A stretch of 64,000 nt of DNA from VRUE01 sp963816785. GTDB taxonomy: Bacteria; Actinomycetota; Thermoleophilia; Solirubrobacterales; 70-9. The stretch lies in NCBI GenBank assembly GCA_963816785.1, contig CAWFLL010000004.1, positions 1,116,001 through 1,180,000 on the forward strand. Direction: 5' to 3'. Position numbers and translations under genes: made by a program. The notes under the pieces are model-generated. The model saw only the letters and a program-made list of their open reading frames with translations. It was not told the DNA's origin and did no database searches. Shown here one piece after another: positions 33,737-41,955 of this stretch. Every line of letters begins with the position of its first letter. Within the stretch, counting starts at the first letter, position 1.

Positions 33737-35602
33737 ATGCGCAGGTCCCTACTGGTTGCCCCGCTGATCGGTCTGAGCACGCTCTGGATTACCGCGGGAA
33801 CGGCGAATGCGGCGTTCTTCTGCGTCAACAAGGATCCCTGCGCCGGGGGCCTCGGCACCAACCACACCACGATCCAGGGGGCCCTCGACGCGGCGGCGGC
33901 AAACGCGATCGAGGACACGGTCTTGGTCGGCGCCAACGGCGGCACGCCCTATCTCGAATCCCCGAGCTACACGAAACCGATCGAGGCGGTGCACATCATC
34001 GGCGACGGGATCGACGAGACGATCATCGAAGGGACCGGCTCCCCGGCGAACGCGGTGACGCTGCTCAGCCCGGTTTCGAGCATCGAGCACCTGACCATTC
34101 GGATCCCGAGCGTCAGCAACGGTGCAGCCCTGCGCTGGGACGGCCTTGCGGCCAACATCCGTGCCACGCACACGGGGTCGACGGCGACTGAAACAAACGG
34201 AATGGTCGCGGAAGGCAACGCCGTCCTCGAAGACAGCACGGTCGACGTCAACGGCTTCGGCCTGTTCACGATCCTCAACAACGCCAACGACGTCGAGGTG
34301 AGGGACTCGACCCTGATCGGGGATGGGCGGGGAATCAGCGTCGGCGACGGGACCCTCACCCTGCAACGCTCGACGGTCGCCTCCGCGCGCTCTCCCGTAG
34401 CGGCGGGTTCCGGCGGCGATGTCGTCGTGGAAAACGCCGTCCTCAGGCAGACCGGCACCTTGGCGGCCGACGGCGCTATCTACATGCTGAGCGGCAGTGA
34501 AGGGATCGTTCGCCACGCGACGGTGATCGGCGCCGGGACAGGGAGGGGCGCGCTGATCGACTCGACCTCGGGCAACACCAAACTGACGATCTTCGACTCG
34601 ATCATCGATGGCTTTGCGATCTCGCTGCTCTGCGCCGGCGCCGCACCCAACGAAGCGACGCTAGGCGTCGCCTACTCGAACTGGACCGAACCGACCGAAC
34701 TAACCGATCCCGAGTGCATCGAGACCCTCGGCGCCGGCGATGACAACGTCACCGATCCGATCTACGCGAGCACCAACCCGCTGCTGCCCAACTTCGCCCT
34801 GAAGGCTCCCTCGCCGCTGATCGACGCGGGCGAGCCGGCCGACCCACTGACTGTGGATCTTCTCAGCGCCCCTCGTCCCATCGACGGTGACGGGGTCAAC
34901 GGCGCCCGCTCGGATATGGGCGCCTACGAGTACCAGCGGCAGCCGCCGAGCGCAGCGATCAGCGCGCCGGCATCGGCGACGATCGGGCACGCCGTTGAAT
35001 TCAGTGCCACCGGCAGCACCGACCCCGACCCCGGCGACGCGCTGACCTTCTCCTGGGACTTCGGCGACGGCGGCACGGCGCAGAGCTTCGCGCCCCAGCA
35101 CACCTTCACCAAAGGCGGGACGTTCGCGGTCAAAGTCACGGTCACCGACCAACTCGGCCTGAGCGACTCGGCTACTGCGCAGGTTCAGGTGCCCACAATT
35201 GGCGGAGGGCCCGGCACCGGGAAAACCAAGAAACCAAAGAAGCCCAAGAAGCCCAAGAACCCGAAAGCCGTCGCGACGATCACCGAACTGCGGGCCGTCC
35301 CGAGGCGGATCAAACGCGGCAGGGGCCTGCCCACTCTGGTCAAGGGGCTGAAACGGCCGGGCTTCCAGTTCAACCTCTCGAAGAAAGCCGACGTGACGCT
35401 GACCCTGGTCCGCTGCAAGGGAAAACGCGGCTGCAAAAAACGGGCACGGATCCCCGGCTCGGCGAGCTTCAAAGCCGCCGCTGGTCAGAGCACGATCAGG
35501 TTCAGGGGCAGGCTGACCGGCCCCAAGCTCCGCAAGGGGCGCTACCGCGGCACGCTGACGGCCCCCGCCGGGCCGGTGACAGTCCCCTTCAGGCTGATCT
35601 GA
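33737..35602 (+). CDS. Secreted right-handed beta-helix protein with PKD domain and basic tail
   Basis: 621 residues from ATG 33737. Signal peptide RRSLLVAPLIGLSTLWITAG-TANA. The N-terminal ~390 residues form a parallel beta-helix (HTTIQGALDAA, IIGDGIDETIIEGTG, NANDVEVRDSTLIGDGRGIS) ended by the choice-of-anchor-Q module (SPLIDAGEPADP...SDMGAYEYQRQ). A PKD domain follows at ~405-480 (SATGSTDPDPGDALTFSWDF ... VTVTDQLG), then a proline-lysine linker (KKPKKPKKPKNPK) and a ~110-residue basic beta domain with Cys pair CKGKRGC. A likely surface polysaccharide-binding or -cleaving protein. Same architecture as 2972-4717 apart from the PKD insertion. Confidence 0.82.
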   Translation: MRRSLLVAPLIGLSTLWITAGTANAAFFCVNKDPCAGGLGTNHTTIQGALDAAAANAIEDTVLVGANGGTPYLESPSYTKPIEAVHIIGDGIDETIIEGTGSPANAVTLLSPVSSIEHLTIRIPSVSNGAALRWDGLAANIRATHTGSTATETNGMVAEGNAVLEDSTVDVNGFGLFTILNNANDVEVRDSTLIGDGRGISVGDGTLTLQRSTVASARSPVAAGSGGDVVVENAVLRQTGTLAADGAIYMLSGSEGIVRHATVIGAGTGRGALIDSTSGNTKLTIFDSIIDGFAISLLCAGAAPNEATLGVAYSNWTEPTELTDPECIETLGAGDDNVTDPIYASTNPLLPNFALKAPSPLIDAGEPADPLTVDLLSAPRPIDGDGVNGARSDMGAYEYQRQPPSAAISAPASATIGHAVEFSATGSTDPDPGDALTFSWDFGDGGTAQSFAPQHTFTKGGTFAVKVTVTDQLGLSDSATAQVQVPTIGGGPGTGKTKKPKKPKKPKNPKAVATITELRAVPRRIKRGRGLPTLVKGLKRPGFQFNLSKKADVTLTLVRCKGKRGCKKRARIPGSASFKAAAGQSTIRFRGRLTGPKLRKGRYRGTLTAPAGPVTVPFRLI

Positions 35603-35605
35603 GGC

Positions 35606-35872
35606 TCAGACCTTGCTCTTGTAGTACTCGGCGTTGATCTCGGTGTATTTGGCCCACTCCGCCGGCAGCTGGTCCTCGGCGAAACAGGCGTCGACCGGGC
35701 AGGCCTCGACGCAGGCATCGCAATCGATGCACTCGTCGGGGTCGATGTAGAGCATCTCGACCGAGTCGTAGTCGGGCTCATCCGGGGTCGGGTGAATGCA
35801 ATCGACGGGACAGACCTCGACGCACGAGTTGTCCTTGGTGCCGATGCACGGCTCGGCGATGACGTAGGTCAT
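35606..35872 (-). CDS. fdxA: Seven-iron ferredoxin (3Fe-4S/4Fe-4S)
   Basis: 88 residues from ATG 35872 behind aggaga. The first cluster motif uses C9, C17, C21 and C25 (EPCIGTKDNSCVEVCPVDC), the spacing of FdxA-type ferredoxins where the long first gap gives a 3Fe-4S cluster. The second, CIDCDACVEACPVDAC, is a 4Fe-4S site. Acidic surface, C-terminal YTEINAEYY. An electron carrier in the cytoplasm, possibly a donor for the P450 at 16822, though the two genes are not linked. Confidence 0.95.
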   Translation of the reverse strand: MTYVIAEPCIGTKDNSCVEVCPVDCIHPTPDEPDYDSVEMLYIDPDECIDCDACVEACPVDACFAEDQLPAEWAKYTEINAEYYKSKV

Positions 35873-36075
35873 TCGGGGGTTTCTCCTAGGTCGTCTTTTC
35901 GGTGCCCGGCGGGCCCACGGGCCCCCACCAACGGAGCGCACATTCTAGGGATGAGCGGCGGCGAAAGGGACCCCGGGCGCGATTGGGCCGGTCGGCCGGC
36001 GGAGCCGCCGAACCGGTTCTCTAGGGTTGTGGATCGAGCGATGGGAGACGCCAACCGCACCCAACCAGGCCCGCG

Positions 36076-36957
36076 ATGCTGCTGCTGACAGGGGCGACCG
36101 GGAGCATCGGCTCGCGCCTGCTGCCGCGGCTGTTGGAGCGTGGCGAGGACGTGCGCTGCCTGGTGCGGGAGCCGCGCAGGCTCGGCGAGCGGCGGGTCAG
36201 CGTCCAGATCGCGCTCGGCGACCTCGGCGAGATGTCGGACCCCTACCTGGTGCGTCAGGCCCTGCGGGGAATCGACACCGTGATCCACCTCGCGGCGACG
36301 ATCCGCGACCAGCCCCCGCACCGGATCGAGGAGCTGAACGGGCTCGCGACGGTGCGCCTGCTGCGCGCCGCGGAGCGCAGCGGGGTGCGGCGCTTCGTCT
36401 TCTTCAGCGCCCTCAACGCATCCGCCGCCCAGCGAACCCGCTTCTTCCGGGCCAAGTGGCTGGCGGAGCGGGCGATCTCCTCCTCCAGCCTGGAGACGAC
36501 CGTCTTCGCGCCCTCGATCGTCTATGACCACTCCGACCCCTGGATCACGTTGCTGCGCCGCTTCTCGTTCCTGCCGGTGATGCCCGTCTCGGGAAGCGGA
36601 AAGGCCCGCTTCGAGCCGATCTGGGCCGACGACGTCGCCCGCTGCGTCGTCGGCTGGCTGGACTCGCCGCAGACGGGGCGCTACGAGCTGGCCGGCCCCG
36701 ACATCCTCAGCTACGACGAGATGTCGGATCTCGTCAGCCGCGCCGCCGGCAGGCCGCGTCCGCTCCTCCACCTCCCCCTGCCACTGGTCCGTTACGGATT
36801 GCTTGCAGCGCGCTCCATCGCGGGGGAGTCCGTGTTTGCTACCTGGGAGGAGGCCGAGCTGATGGAGGTCCCGATGGTCAGCGAGCGCGGCACCGCCGAC
36901 GCGGAGGCGCTCGGAGTCGAGCCGAGGAGGATGAGCGATGTCCTGGACGACACCTAG
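36076..36957 (+). CDS. NAD(P)-binding SDR/NmrA-like protein (NDUFA9-like)
   Basis: 293 residues. Rossmann motif MLLLTGATGSIGSRLLPRLL at the very N-terminus, cofactor specificity strand VRCLVREPRRL, then DTVIHLAATIRDQPPHR and FVFFSALNASA; the Tyr-x-x-x-Lys pair of classical SDRs is replaced by an FFRAKWLAERAI segment with only the Lys. This is the atypical SDR group that includes complex I NDUFA9 and related epimerase-like proteins. The role is unknown. It overlaps the next gene by 20 bp. Confidence 0.82.
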   Translation: MLLLTGATGSIGSRLLPRLLERGEDVRCLVREPRRLGERRVSVQIALGDLGEMSDPYLVRQALRGIDTVIHLAATIRDQPPHRIEELNGLATVRLLRAAERSGVRRFVFFSALNASAAQRTRFFRAKWLAERAISSSSLETTVFAPSIVYDHSDPWITLLRRFSFLPVMPVSGSGKARFEPIWADDVARCVVGWLDSPQTGRYELAGPDILSYDEMSDLVSRAAGRPRPLLHLPLPLVRYGLLAARSIAGESVFATWEEAELMEVPMVSERGTADAEALGVEPRRMSDVLDDT

Positions 36958-38038
36958 CGGGGTAGCGGTGCTCGTCGCGGCCGTGCTCGGGCTGCTCGCG
37001 GCGCCCGCCCACGCGCTGACGTTGGTGCCGCCGAAGCCGAACGTCCTGTTCGGGGTCAGCGATCGGGGCACGACCACGGAGTTCAACGAATTCGGGGGGC
37101 TGCTCGCCAAGCACCCGGCCCTGCTCGAGACCTTCCATCCCTGGGGGAACAGCCTCAACCAGGCCTACGAACGGTGGCGGGAAACCGCGACGAGGCCGAT
37201 CCTCCACATCTCGACCGCCGATGACCAGACGCTGACCGAGATGATCACGCCGGAGCAGATCGCGCTCGGCGGCGGCGACAACTATCTGCTGCAGCTCAAC
37301 GATTTCTTCGCCACACGTGGGCTTCCCGCCTACATCAGGCCGCTCGGCGAGCCGAACCGCTGCCTCAACCCGTGGACCGCGGTCACCTGCGACGGCGCCC
37401 AGCGCGGCGGCGAACACACCACCGGCTGGTACAAGCAGGCCTTCCGCCGGATCTCGGCGATCGTCAGGGGCGGCACCACTCTCGAAGGGATCAACGCGAC
37501 CCTGGCCGAAATCGGGCTGCCGCCCCTGAACCGCACCAAAGGCCCGAATCCGACGGTCCTCCCGCCGGCGCCGGTGAGCATCATCTGGAGCCCCCTCCCC
37601 GGCGGCTCGCCGCGCGTCAAGGGCAACTTCCCCGGCAACTACTGGCCCGGCAGGCGCTGGGTTGATTGGGTCGGGACGGACTTCTACTCCCAATATCCGG
37701 TCTGGAAGGACCTCAACCGCTTCTATGTCGGCAAGCAGTGGAAGGGGATGCCGGTCGCGATCGCCGAGTGGGCGGTCTACGGGACCGACGAACCGCGCTT
37801 CGCCAAGCAGCTCGTGGCCTGGACGGTGAAGCGACCGCGGGTGCGGATGTTCGTCTACTACGTCGGCTTCGGCTCGATCGGCGAGAACCCGTACGACCTC
37901 CGCCTCTACCCGCGGACGACAAACACCCTGCGGCTCAAGGTCCGCCGCGCCAACTTCCTCACCTACGCGGAATACAACGCCGGCACGCTGCCGCCGCTGC
38001 CGCCGCCGCCGAAACTCACGCCGCCGCCGACTCCTTAG
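36938..38038 (+). CDS. Secreted GH26-like glycoside hydrolase
   Basis: 366 residues with a signal peptide (VAVLVAAVLGLLAAPAHA). The fold follows GH26 (TIM barrel): VLFGVSDRG, a TFHPWGNSLNQAYERW strand, RPILHISTADD, YIRPLGEPNRCLN with the likely acid/base Glu, and PVAIAEWAVYGTD with the likely nucleophile Glu. Such enzymes cut beta-mannan or related beta-glycans outside the cell. The usual H-E-M-N of GH26 is replaced by L-G-E-P-N. It ends in a proline-rich tail (PPLPPPPKLTPPPTP). Overlaps the SDR gene and ends 28 bp before palindrome A2. Confidence 0.75.
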   Translation: MSWTTPSGVAVLVAAVLGLLAAPAHALTLVPPKPNVLFGVSDRGTTTEFNEFGGLLAKHPALLETFHPWGNSLNQAYERWRETATRPILHISTADDQTLTEMITPEQIALGGGDNYLLQLNDFFATRGLPAYIRPLGEPNRCLNPWTAVTCDGAQRGGEHTTGWYKQAFRRISAIVRGGTTLEGINATLAEIGLPPLNRTKGPNPTVLPPAPVSIIWSPLPGGSPRVKGNFPGNYWPGRRWVDWVGTDFYSQYPVWKDLNRFYVGKQWKGMPVAIAEWAVYGTDEPRFAKQLVAWTVKRPRVRMFVYYVGFGSIGENPYDLRLYPRTTNTLRLKVRRANFLTYAEYNAGTLPPLPPPPKLTPPPTP

Positions 38039-38066
38039 TCCCGCCCCGGCCACCTGCCTGCCCAGC

Positions 38067-38115
38067 GCCGACGGGCCGATTACGGGCCCATATCTCCCGT
38101 TTGTGGCCCGTCGGC
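38067..38115. repeat. 49-bp palindrome family, copy A2
   Basis: 20-nt arm GCCGACGGGCCGATTACGGG, loop CCCATATCT, 20-nt arm ending GGCCCGTCGGC; a four-base internal mismatch (GATT opposite TTGT) interrupts the stem. It lies between the converging GH26-like and DUF559 genes. Its left arm contains the stop codon (38080-38082) of the DUF559 gene, so the last ~12 residues of that protein are encoded by the palindrome. Confidence 0.85.
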
Positions 38116-39021
38116 GGCAAGGGATCGCGCTAGTAGGCCTTGGACAATGCGCGCGACCTCGGCGGGCTCATCGAAAATCTGCCACCAAGTGCAACGCGCG
38201 ACCTGCCAACCGTCAAGCATCAATTGCTGATCCCGTCTGCGATCACGCTCGAAGGCGGTCGCGGTGTCGTGGAATGCGCGGCCGTCCGTCTCAATGATCA
38301 GCTTTGCGTCGCGCCATAGGAAATCCGGCTCGAAGATACGGCCCCGGACATTGAGACGGACATTTACCTCTGGAGGCGGCAGCTTGCCCTGTCTGCAGAG
38401 CGCCAGGAAGCGCCGCTCCATCTCGTTGCGGGTCCGCCCGGTCTGCGGATCGAGCTCCGCGACACCCATGCGCAAGCGGGCAACGCCCCGCCTTCCGGGG
38501 CTGCACTCGATCACCTCCCGCATAGCGGCCAGGTCGAAGATCTTCAAGACTTCAGCCTCTCCAATTTCCCTGCGCAGCTCATTGCCTGAAACCCCTGCGG
38601 CGAGGTCGAGCAACGTCCGGGCAACGCTGGCGCAAGGGATGCCGTTCACCGTGGTCCGGTCCTGTGCCCGCAGAGTGCCGTCGCGATGCGCAACTATCCC
38701 GGCCGGGACCCTGCCGCGCCGGCCAGGAGCGGTGACGTCGATTGAGCGACGCCAATCCTGCCGCAAGCCCCACAGCGCCGCCGCTGACCGATGCGAAAGA
38801 ACGGCGCCCGGCCCGCAGGCGAGGACCGCCGCCATCCACCTCCCCTTCTCGGTCAGCAGCGAACGCCCGACCGCATAGACCCCGCGATGGACCCGATGCA
38901 GACGACCCGCTTGAGCGCGTTTGCGAACGGCGCTGTCACTGAGGCCCGCTGAACGGAGTTGATCCAACGTGACGACCCCGTGTTGCATATCAGCCACTTC
39001 CGCGATTGCCAGGTCCGGCAA
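38080..39021 (-). CDS. DUF559 PD-(D/E)XK nuclease-like protein with AbiEi-type N-terminus
   Basis: 313 residues if it starts at TTG 39021; GTG 38997 and ATG 38988 are alternatives, and the longer open frame runs through palindrome A3. The N-terminus DMQHGVVTLDQLRSAGLSDS and GRLHRVHRGVYAVGRS is the winged-helix 'AbiEi antitoxin' module. The C-terminus FEPDFLWRDAKLIIETDGRA and FHDTATAFERDRRRDQQLML is the DUF559/VSR-like nuclease core (PD...E-x-D pattern). Such genes are abundant in actinobacteria with no proven role. Here the gene is bounded on both sides by palindromes A2 and A3 in the same orientation. There is no partner toxin gene next to it. Confidence 0.8.
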   Translation of the reverse strand: MPDLAIAEVADMQHGVVTLDQLRSAGLSDSAVRKRAQAGRLHRVHRGVYAVGRSLLTEKGRWMAAVLACGPGAVLSHRSAAALWGLRQDWRRSIDVTAPGRRGRVPAGIVAHRDGTLRAQDRTTVNGIPCASVARTLLDLAAGVSGNELRREIGEAEVLKIFDLAAMREVIECSPGRRGVARLRMGVAELDPQTGRTRNEMERRFLALCRQGKLPPPEVNVRLNVRGRIFEPDFLWRDAKLIIETDGRAFHDTATAFERDRRRDQQLMLDGWQVARCTWWQIFDEPAEVARIVQGLLARSLAADGPQTGDMGP

Positions 39022-39026
39022 TTCCG

Positions 39027-39075
39027 GCCGACGGGCCGATAACGGGCCTATAGCTCCCGCTTGCGGCCCGTTGGC
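39027..39075. repeat. 49-bp palindrome family, copy A3
   Basis: Arm GCCGACGGGCCGATAACGGG, loop CCTATAGCT, arm CCCGCTTGCGGCCCGTTGGC. Same orientation as A2. It lies immediately upstream of the DUF559 gene start. Arm pairing is imperfect in the inner part. Confidence 0.8.
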
Positions 39076-39167
39076 GATGGAAGTGCCGCTCATCCTCGAA
39101 ACGTGCCTTGGTTTGCCGCAACCGTGGTACGCGAAATGTGCCGAAAGCGCACCCCAAGGGGAAAAGT

Positions 39168-39195
39168 GAGAGGCCCGGCAGATGCCGGGCCTCTC
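39168..39195 (-). terminator. Rho-independent terminator after groEL
   Basis: GAGAGGCCCGGCA and TGCCGGGCCTCTC form a perfect 13-bp stem with a 2-nt loop. On the minus strand it is followed by ACTTTTCCCC, a short T tract. It is placed to end leftward transcripts from groES-groEL, about 95 bp beyond the natural groEL stop. Confidence 0.75.
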
Positions 39196-39230
39196 GAAAG
39201 CCACTCGCCTGTTAGAACGAGCATACGCCG

Positions 39231-39279
39231 GTCGATGGGCCGATAACGGGCCTATATCTCCCGTTTGCGGCCCGTCGGC
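39231..39279. repeat. 49-bp palindrome family, copy A4
   Basis: Arm GTCGATGGGCCGATAACGGG, loop CCTATATCT, arm CCCGTTTGCGGCCCGTCGGC. Same orientation as A2 and A3, and 155 bp from A3. It lies in the 3' flank of groEL, and supplies the stop used by the frameshifted groEL frame. Confidence 0.85.
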
Positions 39280-40928
39280 TGGGGGGTGCCTACATCATCC
39301 CGCCCATGTCGGGCATCCCGCCGCCGGGCATTGCCGCCGGCAGCTTCCTTCTCCGGCGGCTCGGCGATCACAGCCTCGGTGACGAGGATGTTCTTCGCGA
39401 TCGAGGCCGCGTTCTGCAGCGCCGAGCGGGTCACCATGGTCGGGTCGATGACGCCGTCCTTGATCAGGTCGCCGTACTCGCCGGTGGCCGCGTTGAGGCC
39501 TTCTCCGGCTTTCAGGTCGCGGACCTTGTTGACCACGACCGAGCCCTCCTCACCGGAGTTCTCGGCGATCTGACGCAGCGGCTCCTCGAGCGCCCGGAGG
39601 ACGATCCGTGCCCCGGTCGCCTCATCGGGCTCACCGAGCGAGTCGGGATCGAGATCGGCCTGCGCGTTCAGCAGCGCGACGCCGCCTCCCGGCACGACCC
39701 CCTCCTCGAGCGCCGCCCGGGTCGCCTGCAGGGCGTCCTCGACGCGATGCTTCTTCTCCTTCATCTCGGTCTCGGTGGCGGCGCCGACCTTGACCACCGC
39801 GACACCGCCGGCCAGCTTGGCGAGCCGCTCCTGGAGCTTCTCGCGATCGAAGTCGGAGTCGGTGTTCTCGATCTCCTGTTTGATCTGTTTGATCCGGCCT
39901 TTGATGTCGTCTGTCTCGCCGGCGCCGTCGATGATCGTCGTCGTGTCCTTGGAGACGACGACGCGGCGGGCTTTTCCGAGCTGGCTGAGCTGGGTGTTCT
40001 CGAGTTTGAGCCCCATCTCCTCGGTGATCACCTCACCGCCGGTGAGGATCGCGATGTCCTCGAGCATCCGCTTGCGGCGGTCGCCGAAACCCGGCGCTTT
40101 CACCGCGACTCCGGTGAAGGTGCCGCGCAGCTTGTTGACGACGAGGGTCGCGAGGCACTCGCCCTCGACATCCTCGGCGACGATCAGCAGCGGCTTGCCG
40201 CCCTGCATCACCTGCTCGAGAATCGGCAGGATGTCGCGCACCGAGCCGATTTTCTGATTGGCGATCAGGATGTAGGGGTCCTCCAGCACCGCCTCCATGC
40301 GGTCCTGGTCGGTGACCATGTAGGGCGAGATGTATCCCTTGTCGAACTGCATGCCCTCGGTGAACTCCAGCTCCATCCCGAAGGTCTGGCCCTCCTCGAC
40401 GTTGACGACTCCGTCTTTGCCGACTTTCTCGATCGCGTCGGCGATCACGTTGCCGATCTCGTCGTCGCCGGCCGAGATCGCCGCGACGCGGGCGATCTGC
40501 TCCTTGCCGGCGACCTCCTTCGACTGCTTCTCGCGCAGATTCTCGACGACAATGTCGACGGCCTTCTCGATGCCGCGGCGCAGGGCCAGCGGGTTGGCGC
40601 CGGCGGCCACGTTCTTCAGCCCCTGGCGGACGATGATCTGAGCCAGCAGCGTCGCGGTCGTGGTGCCGTCGCCGGCGACGTCGTTGGTTGCCGTTGCGAC
40701 CTCACGGACGAGCTGGGCGCCCTGGTTCTCGAAGACGTCCTCGACCTCGATCTCGCGGGCGATGGTGACGCCGTCGTTGGTGATCGTGGGGGCGCCGAAC
40801 TTCTTGTCGAGCACAACGTAGCGGCCCTTCGGGCCGAGGGTGACCTTGACCGCGTCGGCGACAGCGTCGACGCCGGACTGCAGGGCCCCCCTGGCCTCCT
40901 CCTTGTACTTCAGCTCCTTATGAGCCAT
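39252..40928 (-). CDS. groEL: Chaperonin GroEL (C-terminal frameshift)
   Basis: 558 residues as read. All GroEL signatures are intact: VKVTLGPKGRYVVLDKKFGA, NDGVTIAREIEVED, the ATP-binding DVAGDGTTTATLLAQ, VKAPGFGDRRKRMLEDIAIL, and AALEEGVVPGGGVALLNA. It folds proteins in the cytoplasm with GroES. At the end, homology should give the flexible Gly-Met tail. After AGGNA the reading frame shifts: the neighbouring frame encodes PGGGMPDMGGMM followed by TAG at 39290-39292, while this frame continues as ARRRDARHGRDDV into palindrome A4. A single-base indel at ~39335 is indicated, so the natural end is probably 39290. Confidence 0.95.
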   Translation of the reverse strand: MAHKELKYKEEARGALQSGVDAVADAVKVTLGPKGRYVVLDKKFGAPTITNDGVTIAREIEVEDVFENQGAQLVREVATATNDVAGDGTTTATLLAQIIVRQGLKNVAAGANPLALRRGIEKAVDIVVENLREKQSKEVAGKEQIARVAAISAGDDEIGNVIADAIEKVGKDGVVNVEEGQTFGMELEFTEGMQFDKGYISPYMVTDQDRMEAVLEDPYILIANQKIGSVRDILPILEQVMQGGKPLLIVAEDVEGECLATLVVNKLRGTFTGVAVKAPGFGDRRKRMLEDIAILTGGEVITEEMGLKLENTQLSQLGKARRVVVSKDTTTIIDGAGETDDIKGRIKQIKQEIENTDSDFDREKLQERLAKLAGGVAVVKVGAATETEMKEKKHRVEDALQATRAALEEGVVPGGGVALLNAQADLDPDSLGEPDEATGARIVLRALEEPLRQIAENSGEEGSVVVNKVRDLKAGEGLNAATGEYGDLIKDGVIDPTMVTRSALQNAASIAKNILVTEAVIAEPPEKEAAGGNARRRDARHGRDDVGTPQPTGRKREI

Positions 40929-40972
40929 CTGATTTCAATCCTCCTTCTCTTCTAAGTCCTGTTGGCGAGGGT

Positions 40973-41260
40973 CTAGCCGAGCTTGGCGAGGATGTCCGAC
41001 TCGCGCAGGACGAGCAGTTCCTCGTCCTCGACGGTGACCTCGGTGCCGCCGTACTTCGAGTAGAGAACCTCGTCGCCATCGCTGACGTCGAGTGGGCGGC
41101 GGCTGCCGTCCTCGTTGATCGCGCCGTCGCCGACGGCGACGACCTTGCCCTTCTGGGGCTTCTCTTTGGCCGTGTCTGGGAGGACGATCCCACTCGCGGT
41201 CGTCTCCTCCTCCTCGATCGGCTTGACGATCAGCCTGTCCCCGAGGGGCTTCAGCTTCAT
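40973..41260 (-). CDS. groES: Co-chaperonin GroES
   Basis: 95 residues from ATG 41260 with a ggaggt site nearby. Contains LKPLGDRLIVKPIEEEETTA, the mobile loop SGIVLPDTAKEKPQKGKVVA and the C-terminal VEDEELLVLRESDILAKLG. It caps the GroEL ring. groEL follows after 44 bp, giving the classic operon, with a CIRCE operator upstream. Confidence 0.97.
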   Translation of the reverse strand: MKLKPLGDRLIVKPIEEEETTASGIVLPDTAKEKPQKGKVVAVGDGAINEDGSRRPLDVSDGDEVLYSKYGGTEVTVEDEELLVLRESDILAKLG

Positions 41261-41301
41261 CCGTACACCTCCGTTTGTGCGGTCAGAAGTTCGAACTGGT
41301 C

Positions 41302-41328
41302 TTGGCACTCTGTGGATGAGAGTGCCAA
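41302..41328. promoter_or_regulatory. CIRCE operator (HrcA binding site)
   Basis: TTGGCACTC - 9 nt - GAGTGCCAA is a perfect inverted repeat matching the CIRCE consensus (TTAGCACTC-N9-GAGTGCTAA) except for a paired change in each arm. It lies 42 bp upstream of groES. HrcA binding here would repress groES-groEL until heat shock. Confidence 0.92.
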
Positions 41329-41361
41329 CAGGTCATGAGGAACGATAGCGAGTCGGCCGAC

Positions 41362-41835
41362 TCAACCGTCGGCCAGCAGGCGACAGCCGAGGAGCCGCGC
41401 GATTCCCTCACCGCCGCGCGCCATCACCCAGTCGTGGTTCCACTCGAAGACGGGCCGGGCGATCGGCGCCAGCAGGTTCATCCAGGCCCTCGTCGTGGCG
41501 ACGTTCCACTCGTAGAGGACCGCGGTGGCGCCGTCCTGCTCGAACAGCCGCCAGCGCCCCACCCCCTGCAGCTCCCCGACAGCGTCGGCCTCGAGCAGGT
41601 GGGGTCGCTCGACCCGTGTCGTCGTCACCTGGAACTCGACTCGGTAGGGCAGCAGGCTGCGCCAGACCATCCGCGACACGGCCCCGAGGCGGTTGCCATC
41701 CCCCGAGTGCAGTTCCTCGACCTCCTCCACCCCGCGCCACCACTCGGGCCAGTGCTCCTGGGCGTGGATCGCGTCCCAGATCGGCTCCCGCGGCGACTCC
41801 AGGAGCCAGCTGGTCAGGAATCTGTACTCGGACAT
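41362..41835 (-). CDS. SRPBCC (START/polyketide-cyclase-like) domain protein
   Basis: 157 residues from ATG 41835. MSEYRFLTSWLLESPREPIW and DAIHAQEHWPEWWRGVEEVE are the first strand and helices of the Bet v1-like SRPBCC fold; later strands include VTTTRVERPHLLEADAVGEL and TAVLYEWNVATTRAWMNLLA. The fold holds a deep hydrophobic pocket for lipids or ring compounds. The exact ligand is unknown. Divergent from groES across the CIRCE region's right side, and preceded by a long inverted repeat at 41843-41955. Confidence 0.82.
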   Translation of the reverse strand: MSEYRFLTSWLLESPREPIWDAIHAQEHWPEWWRGVEEVEELHSGDGNRLGAVSRMVWRSLLPYRVEFQVTTTRVERPHLLEADAVGELQGVGRWRLFEQDGATAVLYEWNVATTRAWMNLLAPIARPVFEWNHDWVMARGGEGIARLLGCRLLADG

Positions 41836-41842
41836 CACAGAA

Positions 41843-41955
41843 ATTCCGCCCGCGTGCTCTGCTCCCGCTCGCTCGCGCTGCTGATCACCGGAGATCTCGC
41901 TCGCTCGCTCCCGCGTCCGCCGCGGGCGGGTGGGCGCTCATTTTGCGGGCGGAAT
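41843..41955. repeat. Long inverted repeat with gctcgctc motifs
   Basis: ATTCCGCCCGC (41843-41853) and GCGGGCGGAAT (41945-41955) are perfect complements bounding ~91 bp that contains tandem GCTCGCTCGC stretches and CGCTCATTTTGCGGGC. The right part resembles the end of repeat B1 (50489-50575: CGCTCATTTTTCGCGACGCGGAAT). It fills most of the gap between two minus-strand genes. Confidence 0.5.

Noticed and set aside
38080..39021. The AbiEi-like N-terminus as evidence for a complete AbiE toxin-antitoxin pair.
   Set aside because: No nucleotidyltransferase (AbiEii) gene is adjacent; neighbours are a GH26-like gene and groEL. The module is common on DUF559 proteins without a toxin.
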